From Actinomycetes bacterium (GTDB lineage Bacteria > Actinomycetota > Acidimicrobiia > Acidimicrobiales > Microtrichaceae): a stretch of DNA of 45,704 bases. The notes under the pieces are model-generated. The model did no database searches, was not told where the DNA came from, and saw only the letters and a program-made list of their open reading frames with translations. The DNA lies in the NCBI GenBank assembly GCA_029782335.1, contig JAKOVA010000023.1, positions 1-45,704 of the forward strand. The letters run 5' to 3'. The position numbers were made by a program, and so were the translations under genes. Position 1 is the first letter of the stretch. The number at the start of each line of letters is the position of its first letter. This document shows, in pieces, positions 45,513 through 45,704 of this stretch.

Positions 45513-45704
45513 CGCCGCACCCCGACGACCAACTCGGCCTTCTGCAGGTCTTTGAGCGTCGCGTGACCGGTCAACGCCATCGTCTTGCGGAGCGCTCCAA
45601 AGAGATTGGTGCGCCCCGAATGGTCGACGGCTGGGCCGAGGAGGATCTCTTCGGTGGTGCCGAGTTGATCGACTCTGACCCGTCCACCGCGCGGCAACCG
45701 TGGA
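45509..45704 (-). CDS. guaB3: GuaB3-type IMP dehydrogenase family protein, C-terminal part
   Basis: Only the last 64 residues or so are in the window; the gene continues past the right edge. The segment [20 protein letters not shown] followed by [20 protein letters not shown] matches the C-terminus of the actinobacterial GuaB-related GuaB3 proteins. These lie next to gua genes and are IMP dehydrogenase-like, with their reaction long unclear (a GMP reductase-like role has been suggested). It overlaps guaA by 4 bp (GTGA). The start is outside the window. Confidence 0.82.
   Translation of the reverse strand, partial: PRLPRGGRVRVDQLGTTEEILLGPAVDHSGRTNLFGALRKTMALTGHATLKDLQKAELVVGVRR

Overview
This 45.7 kb window is a dense, high-GC, gene-rich piece of a bacterial chromosome. 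Two WhiB iron-sulfur regulators, an F420-type LLM oxidoreductase, a GuaB3-type IMP dehydrogenase relative next to guaA, many GTG starts, and ppk followed by a Nudix gene all point to Actinomycetota. The mix of families looks like Acidimicrobiia (Ilumatobacter-like), but that class-level call is inference. I see no rRNA, tRNA, CRISPR, prophage or insertion sequence. Nearly all genes are ordinary core metabolism, and no intergenic stretch exceeds about 300 bases.

Layout. 1-4.2 kb (minus strand): a small protein, then ppk, a Nudix hydrolase and an MFS transporter in a tight operon. 4.4-6.5 kb: two whiB genes, tatA, 5-formyl-THF cyclo-ligase and a macrodomain protein. 6.5-10 kb: an AAA+ MoxR/ChlI-like ATPase followed by a VWA protein. 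10-13 kb: a glycoside hydrolase family 2 protein that seems to lack its catalytic nucleophile, overlapped by a histidine phosphatase. 13-16.6 kb: the sdhC-sdhA-sdhB operon, with an odd 104-bp duplicated junction that creates a 34-codon ORF. 16.6-19 kb: a CrtC/AttH-like protein, an SCP2-like protein and an Fpg/Nei glycosylase. 19-20.5 kb: an accessory AAA/DUF4143 ATPase preceded by 23-bp tandem repeats. 20.5-26.5 kb: mdh, a membrane diguanylate cyclase and a heterodimeric ABC exporter. 26.5-32.4 kb: amidase, aldehyde dehydrogenase, NADP-type isocitrate dehydrogenase, metF and a HAD phosphatase. 32.4-34.5 kb: purN-purH. 34.5-37.8 kb: FKBP lipoprotein, sucC-sucD and a Rieske-like membrane protein. 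37.8-45.7 kb: pcrA plus an acyl-CoA ligase, an LLM oxidoreductase, an NlpC/P60 hydrolase, and guaB3-guaA followed by a duplicated terminator-like repeat.

How the genes work together. Five TCA-cycle steps (sdhCAB, mdh, icd, sucCD) lie within 24 kb but in separate transcription units. Purine synthesis (purNH, guaA, guaB3) and one-carbon folate metabolism (cyclo-ligase, metF, purN, purH) form a second theme. Two regulatory patterns recur. Eleven genes have a TAnnnT hexamer 6-9 nt before the start codon, as expected for leaderless mRNAs. Most convergent gene pairs are separated by a short GC-rich hairpin that overlaps one or both stop codons. I found no convincing wholly new system. The best leads are the iteron-like array before the DUF4143 ATPase, the sdhC/sdhA junction duplication, the GH2 protein without its nucleophile, and the tandem hairpins after guaA.
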